From: Pseudomonas kermanshahensis
GTDB lineage: Bacteria; Pseudomonadota; Gammaproteobacteria; Pseudomonadales; Pseudomonadaceae
Assembly (NCBI RefSeq): GCF_014269205.2
Contig: NZ_JABWRY020000001.1
Location: forward strand, 3,968,001-4,032,000
DNA length: 64,000 nucleotides
Direction: 5' to 3'
Below are positions 16,153 through 25,006 of this stretch, in pieces. The position numbers and the translations under genes are program-made. Position 1 is the stretch's first letter, and each line of letters starts with the position of its first letter. A model generated the notes under the pieces. It saw only the letters and a list, made by a program, of their open reading frames with translations. It was not told the origin of the DNA and did no database searches.

Positions 16153-17718
16153 ATGCGTAACAACCAGCCGATTACCCAGAGAGAACGGACTTTCCCTGCC
16201 CAGCAGCGGTTGATCTCCACCACCAACGCCAAGGGCGTGATCAGCTACTGCAATGACGCGTTCATCGACATCAGTGGCTTTACCCGCGAGGAGCTGACCG
16301 GCGCGCCGCACAACCTGGTGCGTCACCCTGACGTGCCGGCCGCGGTGTTTGCCCACATGTGGCAGACCCTCAAGCAAGGCCAGCCGTGGATGGGCATCGT
16401 CAAGAACCGCTGCAAAAACGGTGACCACTACTGGGTCAACGCTTATGTCACGCCGGTTTTCGACAACAACCAGGTGGTCGGCTTCGAGTCGGTGCGGGTC
16501 AAGCCCACCGCCGAACAGATCCGCCGTGCCGAAGCGCTTTACCAGCGCCTCAACCAGGGCAAGTCGGCGGTGCCACGTCGCGATCAGTGGCTGCCGATTC
16601 TGCAGGACTGGCTGCCGTTCATCCTGGTCAGCCAGGTGGGCTTCCTGATCGGCAACTGGCTGGGCCACTCCTGGGGCTTTGGCCTGGCCGCCGCCCTGTC
16701 GGTACCACTCGGCCTGCTCGGGCTGACCTGGCAACAGCGTGGCCTCAAGCGCCTGCTACGGCTGGCCGAGCAAACCACCTCCGACCCGCTGATCGCGCAG
16801 ATGTATACCGACAGCCGTGGGGTTCAGGCCCGCCTGGAAATGGCCATGCTCAGCCAGGATGCACGCATGAAGACCTGCCTGACGCGGCTGCAGGACAGTG
16901 CCGAACACCTCAGCGAACAGGCACGGCAATCCGACGCCCTGGCCCACCAGAGCTCATCCGGGCTGGAGCGCCAACGCGTGGAAACCGAACAAGTGGCAGC
17001 CGCCGTCAACCAAATGGCCGCCACCACCCAGGAAGTGGCCAACCACGTACAGCGCACCGCCGACGCCACCCAGGAAGCCAATCGCCTGACCAGCCAGGGC
17101 CGGCAGATTGCCGGTGAGACCCGCGAAGCCATCGAGCGCTTGTCGGCCGCCGTGGGTGAAACTGGCCAGACGGTGACGCAATTGGCCAAGGACAGTGACG
17201 AAATCGGCGGTGTGGTCGATGTGATCAAAGGCATCGCCGACCAGACCAACTTGCTGGCACTGAACGCTGCCATCGAAGCGGCCCGCGCCGGTGAGATGGG
17301 CCGTGGCTTTGCCGTCGTGGCCGATGAAGTACGCCAGTTGGCCCAGCGCACCGCCGAGTCCACCGGGCAGATCCACAACCTGATCGCCAAGCTGCAGCAG
17401 ACCGCCAGCAATGCGGTGCTGACCATGGAAACCGGCCATCGCCAGGCGCAGGAAGGGGTCGACCGGGTGATGCAGGCCGATGAGGCTTTGGTCGGGATCA
17501 GCGAAGCGGTGGCCAACATCACCGACATGGCGACCCAGATCGCCGCCGCTACCGAAGAGCAGACCGCTGTGGCCGACGAGATCAGCCGCAACATCAGCAC
17601 CATCGCCACCCTGGCCGACCAGACCGCCGAACAGGCCCAGCACTCGGCACAGCTCAGCGAAGAGCTGACCAGCACGGCGGGGAGCCAGTACTCGCTGGTG
17701 GAGCGCTTCAACCGCTGA
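16153..17718 (+). CDS. aer: Aer-type energy taxis receptor (PAS-MCP)
   Basis: 521 residues. The cytoplasmic PAS domain at about 20-120 has [21 protein letters not shown] and [15 protein letters not shown], the FAD-binding PAS type of Aer. Two close hydrophobic segments follow at about 153-195, then a HAMP-like linker and the methyl-accepting signalling domain with [19 protein letters not shown] near 375. Aer senses redox or electron-transport state, not a periplasmic ligand, and drives swimming toward favourable oxygen. P. putida carries several aer paralogues; which one this is cannot be told here. The start at 16153 ([11 protein letters not shown]) has only a weak ribosome binding site; the family begins close to this sequence. 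Confidence 0.9.
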   Translation: MRNNQPITQRERTFPAQQRLISTTNAKGVISYCNDAFIDISGFTREELTGAPHNLVRHPDVPAAVFAHMWQTLKQGQPWMGIVKNRCKNGDHYWVNAYVTPVFDNNQVVGFESVRVKPTAEQIRRAEALYQRLNQGKSAVPRRDQWLPILQDWLPFILVSQVGFLIGNWLGHSWGFGLAAALSVPLGLLGLTWQQRGLKRLLRLAEQTTSDPLIAQMYTDSRGVQARLEMAMLSQDARMKTCLTRLQDSAEHLSEQARQSDALAHQSSSGLERQRVETEQVAAAVNQMAATTQEVANHVQRTADATQEANRLTSQGRQIAGETREAIERLSAAVGETGQTVTQLAKDSDEIGGVVDVIKGIADQTNLLALNAAIEAARAGEMGRGFAVVADEVRQLAQRTAESTGQIHNLIAKLQQTASNAVLTMETGHRQAQEGVDRVMQADEALVGISEAVANITDMATQIAAATEEQTAVADEISRNISTIATLADQTAEQAQHSAQLSEELTSTAGSQYSLVERFNR

Positions 17719-17732
17719 GACGCTGCGCTTTT

Positions 17733-17826
17733 GTAAGAGCAGCCTTGTGCTGCGAAGAGGCCGGTGTGGGCTGCAGATACCTGCCCTGCCTGTACCGGCC
17801 TCTTCGCAGCGCAAGGCTGCTCCTAC
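17733..17826. repeat. REP pair (class A)
   Basis: The 33-bp arms 17733-17765 and 17794-17826 are complementary with a few mismatches and share AGCCTTGTGCTGCGAAGAGG or its near-complement. It lies between convergent aer and the pseudouridine synthase gene. After the right arm the sequence is CTCCTACAGAGACC, the uninterrupted form of the site in which the IS is inserted near 2872. Confidence 0.88.
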
Positions 17827-17853
17827 AGAGACCGCGGATGGCAGATTGGGGCG

Positions 17854-18738
17854 TTACCAGTCCAGGCGCAACCGGGTCTCAAAGTAGCGCTCTTCCCCCG
17901 TCAACGGGTCATCAAAACGCAAGCTCTGCGCCAGCAGCTTCAACGGCTTTTGGTAATCGTCTTCGACCTGGAGCAGTTCGGGGTAGAACGGGTCGTTGCA
18001 GATCGCCGCCCCCAACGCCGCCATGTGTACACGCAACTGATGGGTCTTGCCGGTTACAGGCGACAAACCGTAACGCCACAGATCGCCCTGCGTTTCCAGC
18101 ACTTGGGCAAAGGTTTCGCTGTTGTCCGCGCCCTCGACCTCATGCATGCGAAAAAACGGCTCGCCATGCACCAGACGGCTTTTATGCACTAGCGGGAACT
18201 CATGCTGCGGCATGGCTGCGGCGATGGCCTGGTAGCGCTTATCGATCCGTCGCTCGGGGAACAAGCGCTGATACGCACTGCGAGTCTGCGGATTGGCAGA
18301 GAACAGGACCAGCCCTGCGGTATGCCGGTCGATGCGGTGCAATGGCACCAGGTGCGGATTGTCCAGGCGCCGGATCAGCCGGCGCAACAGGGTCTGCTCG
18401 ACGTATTCACCGGTGGGGGTAACCGGCAGAAAATGCGGTTTATCAGCGACCACCAAATGCTCATCCACGTGCAGGACGGCCTCCTGCACAGGGATAGGCC
18501 GCTCGTTCGGCACCTCGCGAAAATAATGCAAGCGCATGCCACGTCGGTAAGCCAGTTCGGCAGGGATGGCCTGCCCCTGGGCATCCAGCACCCGGCCACG
18601 GGCAAAGCGGTCAAGCCACTGCGCACGATCAATGGCCTTGAAATGGTCACACAGGCAATCGAGCACCGTCGCCCAGTTGCCGGGGGGCAGGCACACCGTG
18701 CTGGCTTGCTGGCGGGCGGGGTCGAAAGGCGGGGTCAT
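17854..18738 (-). CDS. RluA-family pseudouridine synthase
   Basis: 294 residues from the ATG at 18738. The catalytic motif PLHRIDRHTAGLVLFS near residue 140 contains the essential Asp; LHVDEHLVVADKPHFLPVTP near 95 and the final TGKTHQLRVHMAALGAAI near 240 (Arg/His of motif III) are family signatures. It isomerises uridine to pseudouridine in rRNA or tRNA. The N-terminal part is not a clear S4 domain. Sequence alone does not separate rRNA from tRNA substrates; within the family it looks like the RluA/TruC group. It is the last gene of a minus-strand run, 31 bp from the SOS-controlled gene. Confidence 0.88.
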   Translation of the reverse strand: MTPPFDPARQQASTVCLPPGNWATVLDCLCDHFKAIDRAQWLDRFARGRVLDAQGQAIPAELAYRRGMRLHYFREVPNERPIPVQEAVLHVDEHLVVADKPHFLPVTPTGEYVEQTLLRRLIRRLDNPHLVPLHRIDRHTAGLVLFSANPQTRSAYQRLFPERRIDKRYQAIAAAMPQHEFPLVHKSRLVHGEPFFRMHEVEGADNSETFAQVLETQGDLWRYGLSPVTGKTHQLRVHMAALGAAICNDPFYPELLQVEDDYQKPLKLLAQSLRFDDPLTGEERYFETRLRLDW

Positions 18739-18789
18739 GGCAGCGCTCGAAAGGTACAAGGCCGCGCATTATCCCCCAAGCCCGCCACC

Positions 18790-19098
18790 TCAACCAGCCT
18801 GATCCCGCGCCTCGCTGCGCTCCTTCAACCAGCGCAGCACCTGCACCGCCTCCCAGCGGCCGGGGTCATACAAGGCATACAACAACCCCTGATAACCCAC
18901 CACATCCAGCCCACGGTGGTAGCCGGCACGCTGGAACAAGGCCTCGATTTCGGCAAAACAGGTGTTGAAGTGGACCTTGCCGAACGGTGTACGGTCATCG
19001 GTCACCAGGCCCTCGAGGCGCAGTTCCAGAACGGCGTCGCACACCCGCTCGACAGGCATGCGGTTGACGCTGTACTTGAGTTGCTCGACGTTGAGCAT
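18790..19098 (-). CDS. Small LexA-controlled protein of unknown function
   Basis: 102 residues from the ATG at 19098 with a strong GAGGTAAAG ribosome binding site. I do not know a biochemical function. The sequence is soluble and mostly helical, with LNVEQLKYSVNRMPVERVCD at the start, TDDRTPFGKVHFNTCFAEIE in the middle and GRWEAVQVLRWLKE near the end. A canonical LexA box lies 15 bp upstream of the start, so induction by DNA damage is predicted. It resembles, from memory, a short conserved Pseudomonas protein in the SOS regulon; this is not verified. Possible roles are damage tolerance or checkpoint control. Confidence 0.8.
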   Translation of the reverse strand: MLNVEQLKYSVNRMPVERVCDAVLELRLEGLVTDDRTPFGKVHFNTCFAEIEALFQRAGYHRGLDVVGYQGLLYALYDPGRWEAVQVLRWLKERSEARDQAG

Positions 19099-19112
19099 AG
19101 CTTTACCTCGGA

Positions 19113-19132
19113 TACTGTATTTATATACAGCA
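19113..19132. promoter_or_regulatory. LexA (SOS) box
   Basis: CTGTATTTATATACAG (19115-19130) is CTGT-N8-ACAG with an AT-only spacer, the E. coli/Pseudomonas LexA1 consensus, flanked by TA as in strong boxes. It lies 15 bp before the small minus-strand ORF, overlapping its expected promoter. There is no plus-strand gene that it could serve. Confidence 0.9.
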
Positions 19133-19170
19133 TACGGACTTGCCCTCGTCGTCGTCAATTCACCCTCGGC

Positions 19171-19602
19171 TCATTGCAGCCCCGGCAGGTACCCCGTGCC
19201 CTTACGAATGGTCAGCACTTGGCGCCGTGGGGTGCCATTGACCACGGACAGATGCACCCACCGGTCAAACTCCAGGATCAACTGGTCGAAAGGCACGTCG
19301 CTGTCGCAGATCTTGCGTACCGCATCCCGCGGGCTGACTTTAATCACTGTGAAGTCGGCCGCCAGCCCCAGCACATGCTGACTGGTCGGTGAACCGCCGA
19401 TACGCCGGTTGAGTGCACTGCTGCGGTAACCGCTGCTGACGATAACCGGTGTGCCGAACAGCGCGCGTATCCTTTCAAGCGCGCCACACAGCACCTGCAA
19501 ATTGGCCAGTGCCTCGGGCGTTGGGGTGTTGTCGAGCCCTTCCCTTGCGGCAATTTGTGAAACGGTCATCTCATCCAGGGTGAAATGAGGGGTAATGAAC
19601 AT
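19171..19602 (-). CDS. M15-family peptidase, endolysin-like
   Basis: 143 residues from the ATG at 19602. The metal site of peptidase family M15A is visible: SSGYRSSALNRRIGG near residue 60, SQHVLGLAADF near 80 (His and Asp ligands) and RWVHLSV near 120 (last His). These Zn enzymes cleave D-Ala or L-Ala-D-Glu bonds in peptidoglycan and are common as phage endolysins. There is no signal peptide, so release to the periplasm would need a holin or lysis. No other phage gene is near. It is 40 bp upstream of the LexA box and in the same direction as the SOS gene, but is not itself preceded by a box. Confidence 0.85.
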   Translation of the reverse strand: MFITPHFTLDEMTVSQIAAREGLDNTPTPEALANLQVLCGALERIRALFGTPVIVSSGYRSSALNRRIGGSPTSQHVLGLAADFTVIKVSPRDAVRKICDSDVPFDQLILEFDRWVHLSVVNGTPRRQVLTIRKGTGYLPGLQ

Positions 19603-19710
19603 GGTTGAATTCTCGATGACAGTGTAAGGACACCGGCAGCAGTGCGCCGGCACCTGATCATCGACCTGCAGTCTCAACCATGGCGTGAGGCAATCATTCC
19701 CCTGATGCCT

Positions 19711-19950
19711 TCACGGCGCGAGAAACGTCACCACTTGCTCGGCATCGAACGGCCAGTGCAGCTCAGCGCCGGTGTCACACCGCCGCAGCACGGGAATGAT
19801 CAGGCCGTAGCGTTCGAACATGGCCTCGTTATCGGCAATGTCGACCAGTTCCACCAACAGGCCATGGTCGACGAAAGGCATCAGCACGGCCTCGGCCACT
19901 TCGCACAGGTGGCAGCCGAGGGTGCCGAACAGTTGGCATTCAGGCAGCAT
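19711..19950 (-). CDS. Glutaredoxin-like protein (DUF836)
   Basis: A 79-residue single-domain thioredoxin-fold protein. The redox motif LFGTLGCHLCEVAEAVL gives CHLC (CxxC) near residues 13-16, with the cis-Pro region GLIIPVLRRCDTG near 50. The family is annotated as glutaredoxin family or DUF836; physiological substrates are not established. No signal peptide, so it is cytoplasmic. It lies between the M15 peptidase and the ammonium transporter, all on the minus strand, with about 70 bp to the transporter. Confidence 0.88.
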   Translation of the reverse strand: MLPECQLFGTLGCHLCEVAEAVLMPFVDHGLLVELVDIADNEAMFERYGLIIPVLRRCDTGAELHWPFDAEQVVTFLAP

Positions 19951-20022
19951 GGGGCGGGTCTCGGTTTGGCTTTGGAAAAGCCTATTCTAGGTCTGTACCG
20001 CCCTGCGCGCACCTGACCTCGC

Positions 20023-21231
20023 TCAATCCTGACTGGTTGCACCGATGCGGTGCAGCGACAGGTCCGCGCCCTGGAACTCCTGCTCGTGGCTCAAGCGCAA
20101 GCCGTGCACTGCGCGGATTGCACCGTAGATGGTAAAGCCCCCCAGCAATGCCACCAGCACACCCATCAAGCTGCCCAGTAATTGGCTGACCAGGCTCACG
20201 CCACCCATGCCACCCAGCGCCGCCTGGCCGAACACGCCGCAGGCAATGCCACCCCACACGCCACACAGGCCGTGCAACGGCCACACGCCCAGCACGTCGT
20301 CGATTTTCCAGCGGTTCTGCGCCGCGGTAAAACTCCAGACGAACAGCACCCCGGCCACCAGGCCGGTGGCCAGCGCGCCAATCGGGTGCATCAGGTCGGA
20401 GCCAGCACAAATCGCCACCAGCCCGGCCAGCGGCCCGTTATGCAAGAACCCTGGGTCATTACGCCCGGCCAGCAGCGCCGCCAAGGTGCCCCCGACCATG
20501 GCCAGTAACGAGTTGATCGCCACCAGGCCGCTGACCCCCTGTAAGGTCTGGGCGCTCATGACATTGAAGCCGAACCAGCCAATGATCAGGATCCACGACC
20601 CCAGCGCCAGGAACGGAATGCTCGACGGTGCGAAGGCCACCAGGCGCCCATCGCGGTACCGCCCGCGCCGGGCGCCCAGCAGCACGACAGCGGCCAGTGC
20701 CAGCCAGCCGCCCATGGCATGCACCACGACGGAACCAGCAAAGTCATGGAACGGCGCGCCAAAGCGTGCCTGCAGCCAAGCCTGCACACCCAGGTTGCCG
20801 TTCCACACCACGCCTTCGAAGAACGGGTAGACAAACGCCACGATCAACGCCGTGGCACACAGCTGCGGGACAAAACGCGCCCGCTCGGCAATCCCTCCAG
20901 AGATGATCGCCGGGATGGCCGCCGCGAACGTCAACAGAAAGAAGCATTTGACCAGCGCATAGCCATGGTCGGCTGCCAGTGCCGTCGCCGGCTGGAAGAA
21001 GTTCACGCCATAGGCGATCCAGTAGCCGATGAAGAAGTACACCAACGCCGAGATGGCAAAGTCGCTGAGAATCTTCGACAAAGCATTCACCTGGTTCTTG
21101 TGCCGCACGGTACCCACTTCGAGAAAAGCGAAGCCAGCATGCATGGCCAGCACCAGAATGGCGCCCATGAGGATGAACAGGGTATTCGAACCGTGGACCA
21201 GAGAGTCCATCGCGCTGTGCATGTGTTCCAT
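20023..21231 (-). CDS. amt: Ammonium transporter Amt
   Basis: 402 residues from the ATG at 21231 (MEHMHSAMDSLVHG); in-frame ATGs at 21282 and 21327 would add 17 or 32 residues without membrane character. About eleven membrane helices are expected. The conserved pore histidines are in FAGSVVVHAMGGWLAL near 170 and VWPLHGLCGVWGGI near 310; LEVGTVRHKNQVNAL near 40 is typical for bacterial Amt. It conducts ammonium across the inner membrane. No glnK lies beside it, although Amt genes are usually coupled to a PII gene. A sigma-54 type promoter candidate lies upstream. Confidence 0.92.
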   Translation of the reverse strand: MEHMHSAMDSLVHGSNTLFILMGAILVLAMHAGFAFLEVGTVRHKNQVNALSKILSDFAISALVYFFIGYWIAYGVNFFQPATALAADHGYALVKCFFLLTFAAAIPAIISGGIAERARFVPQLCATALIVAFVYPFFEGVVWNGNLGVQAWLQARFGAPFHDFAGSVVVHAMGGWLALAAVVLLGARRGRYRDGRLVAFAPSSIPFLALGSWILIIGWFGFNVMSAQTLQGVSGLVAINSLLAMVGGTLAALLAGRNDPGFLHNGPLAGLVAICAGSDLMHPIGALATGLVAGVLFVWSFTAAQNRWKIDDVLGVWPLHGLCGVWGGIACGVFGQAALGGMGGVSLVSQLLGSLMGVLVALLGGFTIYGAIRAVHGLRLSHEQEFQGADLSLHRIGATSQD

Positions 21232-21456
21232 GAAATAGGCAGACCTGCTGAAATGGCACCAGGACAGTTCAAGAACCTGCATCCCTGCACCGAATCGGTG
21301 CCAGCCCCCTGCCCTATTGGATGACATGGGCGAGGCCTGCGTGGTTTTTTCTTGGGTTTGTCGTGGATTGGGTTAAGGTTTAACGGTACACGTCACGCAG
21401 GGTGCCCTGAATCGGCGCAATGCCCGCCGGTGGCGCCCCGCAACGTGGCAAAGACC

Positions 21457-21473
21457 TAGCAAAGCCCATACCA
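21457..21473 (-). promoter_or_regulatory. Candidate sigma-54 promoter of amt
   Basis: On the minus strand TGGTATGGGCTTTGCTA has GG and GC separated by exactly 10 bp, with TTTGCT at -12. It deviates from TGGCAC at -24. NtrC/RpoN control of amt is the rule in related bacteria. An NtrC site was not identified. Confidence 0.35.
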
Positions 21474-21544
21474 GCACAGGCACTTGAACCTTCCGCGCGT
21501 GCTATCACTCGAACTACCATCACACATTGACAGGGAGAGACCCC

Positions 21545-21856
21545 ATGGCCAGCAAATCGGCAAAGACTGCGCAAGAGATATTGATGGCTGACTTCCAGGC
21601 CCTGGTCCGCGATACCGAGAAGCTGCTTGCCGACACGGCCAACCTGGCCGGCGACCAAGCGGATGAATTGCGCGAGCAGATCCACGACCGCCTGACCCAG
21701 GCCCGCGAAACCCTGCAATTGACCCAGGAATCGGTGCGCGACCGTGGCCAGGCGGCCCTCGGCAGCGCCGAGCAGTACGTACAGGAGAACCCCTGGCAGG
21801 CCATCGGTATCGCCGCAGGCGTCGGTCTGTTGATCGGCTTGCTGGCCAGGCGCTGA
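21545..21856 (+). CDS. DUF883 (ElaB/YqjD) inner-membrane protein
   Basis: 103 residues from the ATG at 21545 with GGGAGAG in front. A long amphipathic helical part (residues 1-80, rich in Glu, Gln and Arg) is followed by the family tail ENPWQAIGIAAGVGLLIGLL and RR, a single C-terminal membrane anchor. ElaB/YqjD proteins sit in the inner membrane, bind ribosomes in E. coli and are induced in stationary phase. First gene of a three-gene operon with an 10-bp gap to the next. Confidence 0.92.
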   Translation: MASKSAKTAQEILMADFQALVRDTEKLLADTANLAGDQADELREQIHDRLTQARETLQLTQESVRDRGQAALGSAEQYVQENPWQAIGIAAGVGLLIGLLARR

Positions 21857-21866
21857 GAGGTCACCC

Positions 21867-22241
21867 ATGGAGAATGACGCCATCGGCACCAGCGCTTCCG
21901 GCAAGCGCCTGGGCGCGGCCATGCTCGGGCTGCTGCACAGCCACATCGAACTGTTCGGGATTGAGCTGCAGGAACAGAAAGGCCGCACCTTGAGCTTGTT
22001 GCTGTTCGCAGGCTTGGCACTGGTGTTCGCCCTGCTCTTGCTGACAGCGCTGTCAGGGTTGCTGTTGGTGCTGCTGTGGGACAGTTATCGCCTGGCGGGC
22101 ATCATCGGCCTGTGCGTGTTCTATGGATTAGCCGCGCTGTACTGCGGGTTGCGTTTGAAAGCGGCAGTGTTCGACGAGTCATCGCCTTTCGGCGCGACCC
22201 TCGAAGAACTCGCCAAGGACCGGGAGCGCCTGTTGCCATGA
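21867..22241 (+). CDS. YqjE-type phage-holin-superfamily protein
   Basis: 124 residues; the ATG at 21867 follows GAGAGGTCACCC. Two hydrophobic helices at about 50-75 (LLLFAGLALVFALLLLTAL) and 80-100 form a hairpin, flanked by an N-terminal amphipathic helix (ELQEQKGRTLS) and a charged C-terminus. It matches the YqjE/holin-like family found next to DUF883 genes. Function is unknown. Its stop overlaps the start of the next gene (ATGA at 22238-22241), so translation is coupled. Confidence 0.88.
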   Translation: MENDAIGTSASGKRLGAAMLGLLHSHIELFGIELQEQKGRTLSLLLFAGLALVFALLLLTALSGLLLVLLWDSYRLAGIIGLCVFYGLAALYCGLRLKAAVFDESSPFGATLEELAKDRERLLP

Positions 22242-22567
22242 GCCTGCCTGAACTCCCCAACACCCGTAACCCACGCGAACTGCGCAAAGCGCTGCTGCGC
22301 CTGCGCATGGAGATGCACCGCCAGGAAATCCGCCACGAGTCGGGGCAACTGCTCGAACCCCTGCAGCGCATACGCGGCATGGGCAGTTCGCTGCACGGGG
22401 GGCTTGGCATCAAACACGCCCCGCTGTGGGGCATTGGCGCCGTGGTCGCCTTGGGCTTTTTGACCGGCAAGGGCGTGCGCAGCGGCAACCTCACCCGGCT
22501 GGTGCGCCTAAGCAGCAGCTTGCTGCCGCTGATCCGCCTGTACCTGCAAAATGGCCGGCGACCCTGA
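22238..22567 (+). CDS. YqjK-position small protein, third gene of the DUF883 operon
   Basis: 109 residues from the ATG at 22238, which overlaps the yqjE-type stop by 4 bp. The N-terminal half is strongly basic and helical (RKALLRLRMEMHRQEIRHES), followed by one hydrophobic segment WGIGAVVALGFLTG near residue 67 and an amphipathic end. The position equals that of yqjK in enterobacteria, but similarity is low and I do not assign a function. A class A REP pair follows 25 bp downstream. Confidence 0.75.
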   Translation: MSLPELPNTRNPRELRKALLRLRMEMHRQEIRHESGQLLEPLQRIRGMGSSLHGGLGIKHAPLWGIGAVVALGFLTGKGVRSGNLTRLVRLSSSLLPLIRLYLQNGRRP

Positions 22568-22591
22568 CATTTAGCCCTCAACGCGCCCCGT

Positions 22592-22685
22592 GTAGGGGCA
22601 GCCTTGTGCTGCGAAGAGGCCGGTGTAGGCTGCAGATATCTGCTTTGCCCACACCGGCCTCTTCGCAGCACAAGGCTGCTCCTGC
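22592..22685. repeat. REP pair (class A)
   Basis: The 35-bp arms 22592-22626 and 22651-22685 share AGCCTTGTGCTGCGAAGAGG. It is placed between the DUF883 operon and dgt on the same strand and may protect the 3' end of the upstream mRNA. Confidence 0.88.
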
Positions 22686-22766
22686 AAAAAACCGCGTCAA
22701 CCTTCAGCTTGCATGGTGCCTCTCGACACAGGAAGCTATGCCCATCGAACGACAGGAGATCGAGCC

Positions 22767-24098
22767 TTGGACTGGCATACCCTGCTGACCCGCGAACGCC
22801 TGGGCAAAGCCCTGTACAGCCCCGAAGAACTCGGGCGCAGCCCCTTCCACAAGGACCACGACCGGATCATCTTCTCCGGCGCCTTCCGCCGGCTTGGACG
22901 CAAGACCCAAGTACACCCCGTCTCCAGCAACGACCATATCCACACGCGCCTGACTCATTCACTGGAAGTCAGCTGCGTCGGCCGCTCGCTCGGCATGCGG
23001 GTGGGCGAAACCTTGCGTGACAGCCTGCCTGACTGGTGCGAGCCCAGTGACCTGGGGATGATCGTGCAATCGGCCTGCCTGGCCCACGACATTGGCAACC
23101 CACCGTTCGGCCATTCCGGCGAAGACGCCATCCGCCACTGGTTCCAGCAGGCAGCGGGGCGTGGCTGGCTGGACGACATGAGCGACGACGAACGTGCCGA
23201 TTTCCTCAACTTCGAAGGCAACGCCCAAGGCTTTCGTGTCCTCACCCAACTGGAGTATCACCAGTTCGACGGCGGCACCCGGCTGACCTACGCCACCCTG
23301 GGTACTTACTTGAAGTACCCCTGGAGCGCCCGTCATGCCGACGCCCTAGGCTACAAGAAACACAAGTTCGGCAGCTACCAGAGCGAACTGCCACTGCTCG
23401 AACAGATCGCCCGCAAACTGGGCCTGCCACAATTGGAGGACCAGCGCTGGGCACGCCACCCTCTGGTCTACCTGATGGAGGCCGCAGATGACATCTGCTA
23501 CGCGCTGATCGACCTGGAAGACGGCGTGGAAATGGAATTGCTGCAGTATGCGGAAGTCGAGGCGCTGCTGCTCGACCTGGTGGGCGACGATCTGCCGGAG
23601 ACCTATCGCCAACTCGGCCCGCGCGACTCGCGCCGACGCAAGCTGGCGATCTTGCGCGGCAAGGCCATCGAACACCTGACCAACGCCGCCGCCCGCGCCT
23701 TCGTCGAGCAGCAAACGGCACTGCTTGGCGGGCACCTGAGCGGTGACTTGGTCGAGCACATGCACGGCCCGGCCAAGCACTGCGTGCTGCAAGCCAAGGA
23801 CATGGCGCGCAACAAGATCTTCCAGGATAAACGCAAGACCCTGCACGAGATCGGCGCCTACACCACACTCGAGATCCTCCTCAACACCTTCTGCGGCGCG
23901 GCCCTCGAACAGCACGGTGGCCGCACACCCTCGTTCAAGAGCCGCCGAGTACTCGACCTGATTGGCAACAATGCACCGGACCCACACGCCTCATTGCACA
24001 GCGCGTTCCTGCGCATGATCGACTTCATCGCCGGGATGACCGACAGCTATGCCAGCGAAATGGCCCGCGAAATGACCGGGCGCTCCAGCCCGACCTGA
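22767..24098 (+). CDS. dgt: dGTPase-type deoxyguanosinetriphosphate triphosphohydrolase
   Basis: 443 residues using the TTG at 22767, which has AGGAGATCGAGCC in front and gives [14 protein letters not shown], the family start; the upstream ATG at 22713 has no ribosome binding site. The enzyme removes triphosphate from dGTP (or other dNTPs), controlling nucleotide pools. HD-domain metal ligands are visible in [14 protein letters not shown] near residue 60 and [17 protein letters not shown] near 103, with RRLGRKTQV near 38 and [19 protein letters not shown] near 235. It is of the shorter Pseudomonas type (about 440 residues) rather than the 505-residue E. coli form. Confidence 0.94.
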   Translation: MDWHTLLTRERLGKALYSPEELGRSPFHKDHDRIIFSGAFRRLGRKTQVHPVSSNDHIHTRLTHSLEVSCVGRSLGMRVGETLRDSLPDWCEPSDLGMIVQSACLAHDIGNPPFGHSGEDAIRHWFQQAAGRGWLDDMSDDERADFLNFEGNAQGFRVLTQLEYHQFDGGTRLTYATLGTYLKYPWSARHADALGYKKHKFGSYQSELPLLEQIARKLGLPQLEDQRWARHPLVYLMEAADDICYALIDLEDGVEMELLQYAEVEALLLDLVGDDLPETYRQLGPRDSRRRKLAILRGKAIEHLTNAAARAFVEQQTALLGGHLSGDLVEHMHGPAKHCVLQAKDMARNKIFQDKRKTLHEIGAYTTLEILLNTFCGAALEQHGGRTPSFKSRRVLDLIGNNAPDPHASLHSAFLRMIDFIAGMTDSYASEMAREMTGRSSPT

Positions 24099-24380
24099 GC
24101 CAGGCAGGTGCAGCCTGTGCTCAGGCGCTCGCTGCACCTGTCTACCTAGGAAACTTCCTACCTATGCCCATCGCTGATAAACACCACGACTAACAATCAA
24201 CGAAAAGTTACTAAACAAGGTTTGACATCGAGTTTCATGCGCTCATTGCGTAGCCAGATTTGTTTTATCTTGTAAGCCATTTCCCATATAGGGCTAATAG
24301 CCCTTCCTCGCATGCCCGATGACTTCCAACTGGGATAAGGTGCCAGCCGTCACCCTCACTCGCCCGCAGGGAAGTTGAAC

Positions 24381-24998
24381 ATGCATTCCGTATTTATAGT
24401 CGACGACCATCCCGTTATCCGTCTGGCCGTCCGTATGTTGCTGGAGAATCAGAACTACAAGATCGTCGGCGAATCGGACAATGGCGTGGATGCCATGCAG
24501 ATGATTCGCGAGACCACACCCGACCTGGTCATCCTCGACATCAGCATCCCCAAGCTAGACGGGCTGGAGGTACTTTCCCGGTTCCAGGCCATGTCCCTGC
24601 CTCTGAAGGTGCTGGTATTGACCGCCCAGTCTCCGGCGCTGTTTGCCGTGCGCTGCATGCACTCGGGCGCTGCAGGCTATGTGTGCAAACAGGAAGACCT
24701 GAGCGAACTGCTCAGCGCAATCAAAGCCGTGCTGGCCGGGTATAACTATTTCCCCAGCCAGGCCATCAAACACAATCAGACGGTCAATGACGACCTGCAA
24801 CTTTTCCGACAAGTCAATGACCGTGAATTGATGGTGTTGCAACTTTTCGCTCAAGGCCGAAGCAACAAGGAAATCGCCAAGGGCATGTTCCTTAGCAACA
24901 AGACGGTCAGCACCTATAAGAAGCGCCTGATGCACAAACTCCAGGTCGACACCTTGGTGGACCTGATCGAAATGGCCAAACGCAACGCGCTGGTCTGA
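24381..24998 (+). CDS. LuxR/FixJ-family response regulator (BvgA-like)
   Basis: 205 residues from the ATG at 24381 after CAGGGAAGTTGAAC. The receiver domain (1-120) has the acidic pair in FIVDDHPVIR, phospho-acceptor Asp in LVILDISIPKLDG near 54 and Lys in GYVCKQED near 105. The C-terminal HTH is of LuxR type (NDRELMVLQLFAQGRSNKEI and LSNKTVSTYKKRLMHKL). It is a DNA-binding regulator paired with the hybrid kinase 8 bp downstream. The 282-bp upstream gap (24099-24380) is AT-richer and holds the promoter; a TTGACA occurs at 24222 but no convincing -10 fits it. Confidence 0.9.
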   Translation: MHSVFIVDDHPVIRLAVRMLLENQNYKIVGESDNGVDAMQMIRETTPDLVILDISIPKLDGLEVLSRFQAMSLPLKVLVLTAQSPALFAVRCMHSGAAGYVCKQEDLSELLSAIKAVLAGYNYFPSQAIKHNQTVNDDLQLFRQVNDRELMVLQLFAQGRSNKEIAKGMFLSNKTVSTYKKRLMHKLQVDTLVDLIEMAKRNALV

Positions 24999-25006
24999 GG
25001 GTTTTC

